Below are positions 6,087 through 6,260 of a DNA stretch of 6,260 bases, in pieces (position 1 is the first letter of the stretch; each line of letters opens with the position of its first letter). The stretch spans positions 1 through 6,260 of the forward strand of contig JANYBE010000677.1 in assembly GCA_025360945.1 (NCBI GenBank). Reading direction: 5' to 3'. The notes under the pieces are model-generated. The model was not told the DNA's origin. It made no database searches and worked only from the letters and a program-made list of their open reading frames with translations. A program made the position numbers and the translations under genes. The DNA comes from Rhizobacter sp. GTDB lineage: Bacteria > Pseudomonadota > Gammaproteobacteria > Burkholderiales > Burkholderiaceae_C.

Positions 6087-6260
6087 CAGGCAGATTCATC
6101 ACCTTCGAAGGCATCGATGGGGCCGGCAAGTCGACCCACATTGAGCCCATCGCGCAGCGCCTGCGCAATGCGGGCGCGACCGTCGTCTGCACCCGCGAAC
6201 CAGGGGGCACGCCGCTGGCCGAGCGCGTGCGCGAGATGGTGCTGCACGCGACGATGGATG
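6083..6260 (+). CDS. tmk: Thymidylate kinase, 3' end cut by the window
   Basis: The first 59 residues of dTMP kinase, which phosphorylates dTMP to dTDP with ATP in the cytoplasm for DNA precursor supply. The P-loop FEGIDGAGKST (residues 8-18, Lys16) and the REPGGTPLAE motif (38-47) that positions the nucleotide are both intact, and the spacing is normal for the family. The frame remains open at the window end. The ATG overlaps the mltG stop (ATGA) and lacks a good Shine-Dalgarno, suggesting translation coupled to mltG. In related genomes holB commonly follows, but that lies beyond the window. Confidence 0.96.
   Translation, partial: MTGRFITFEGIDGAGKSTHIEPIAQRLRNAGATVVCTREPGGTPLAERVREMVLHATMD

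Overview
The window reads as chromosomal DNA from a GC-rich member of the Betaproteobacteria. The evidence is a strong G/C third-position bias, an RpoS-type sigma factor, a gene of the DUF4936 family (to my knowledge largely betaproteobacterial) between ygfZ and an NRDE-family gene, and a divergent mltG-tmk pair. Family or genus cannot be fixed from the sequence alone. I see no IS element, CRISPR array, tRNA, rRNA or phage gene. Nearly all of the window is coding.

Layout. (1) Positions 1-2803, plus strand: the rpoS gene, missing its 5' end; then, 16 bp later, an HSL-type alpha/beta hydrolase; then, overlapping it by ATGA, a two-domain protein that joins a YbgC/4HBT hotdog thioesterase to a GNAT acetyltransferase. 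These three look like one transcription unit, or at least allow read-through from rpoS into a lipid/acyl-CoA pair. (2) Positions 2804-2886: a short convergent spacer with a GC-rich hairpin and a 7-bp direct repeat but no clear T-tract terminator. (3) Positions 2887-5009, minus strand: ygfZ, the DUF4936 gene and the NRDE/TANGO2-like gene, transcribed in that order and tightly packed (21-bp gap, then a 13-bp overlap). (4) Positions 5010-5090: the divergent promoter region. A good sigma70-like promoter for ygfZ sits so close to the ATG that the mRNA may be leaderless. (5) Positions 5091-6260, plus strand: mltG, then tmk (3' end cut by the window), overlapping by ATGA.

How the genes fit together. 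RpoS directs stationary-phase and stress transcription. The hydrolase and the thioesterase-GNAT protein would act on ester or acyl-CoA substrates, and their position suggests, but does not prove, co-expression with rpoS. YgfZ is a folate-dependent factor for Fe-S enzymes, and TANGO2-like proteins have been tied to heme or lipid handling, so the minus-strand operon may serve cofactor homeostasis. MltG cuts nascent peptidoglycan and Tmk makes dTDP, a conserved pairing often followed by holB.

I found no clearly new system. The most useful leads are the thioesterase-GNAT fusion downstream of rpoS, the ygfZ-DUF4936-NRDE operon, and the possible leaderless ygfZ transcript.
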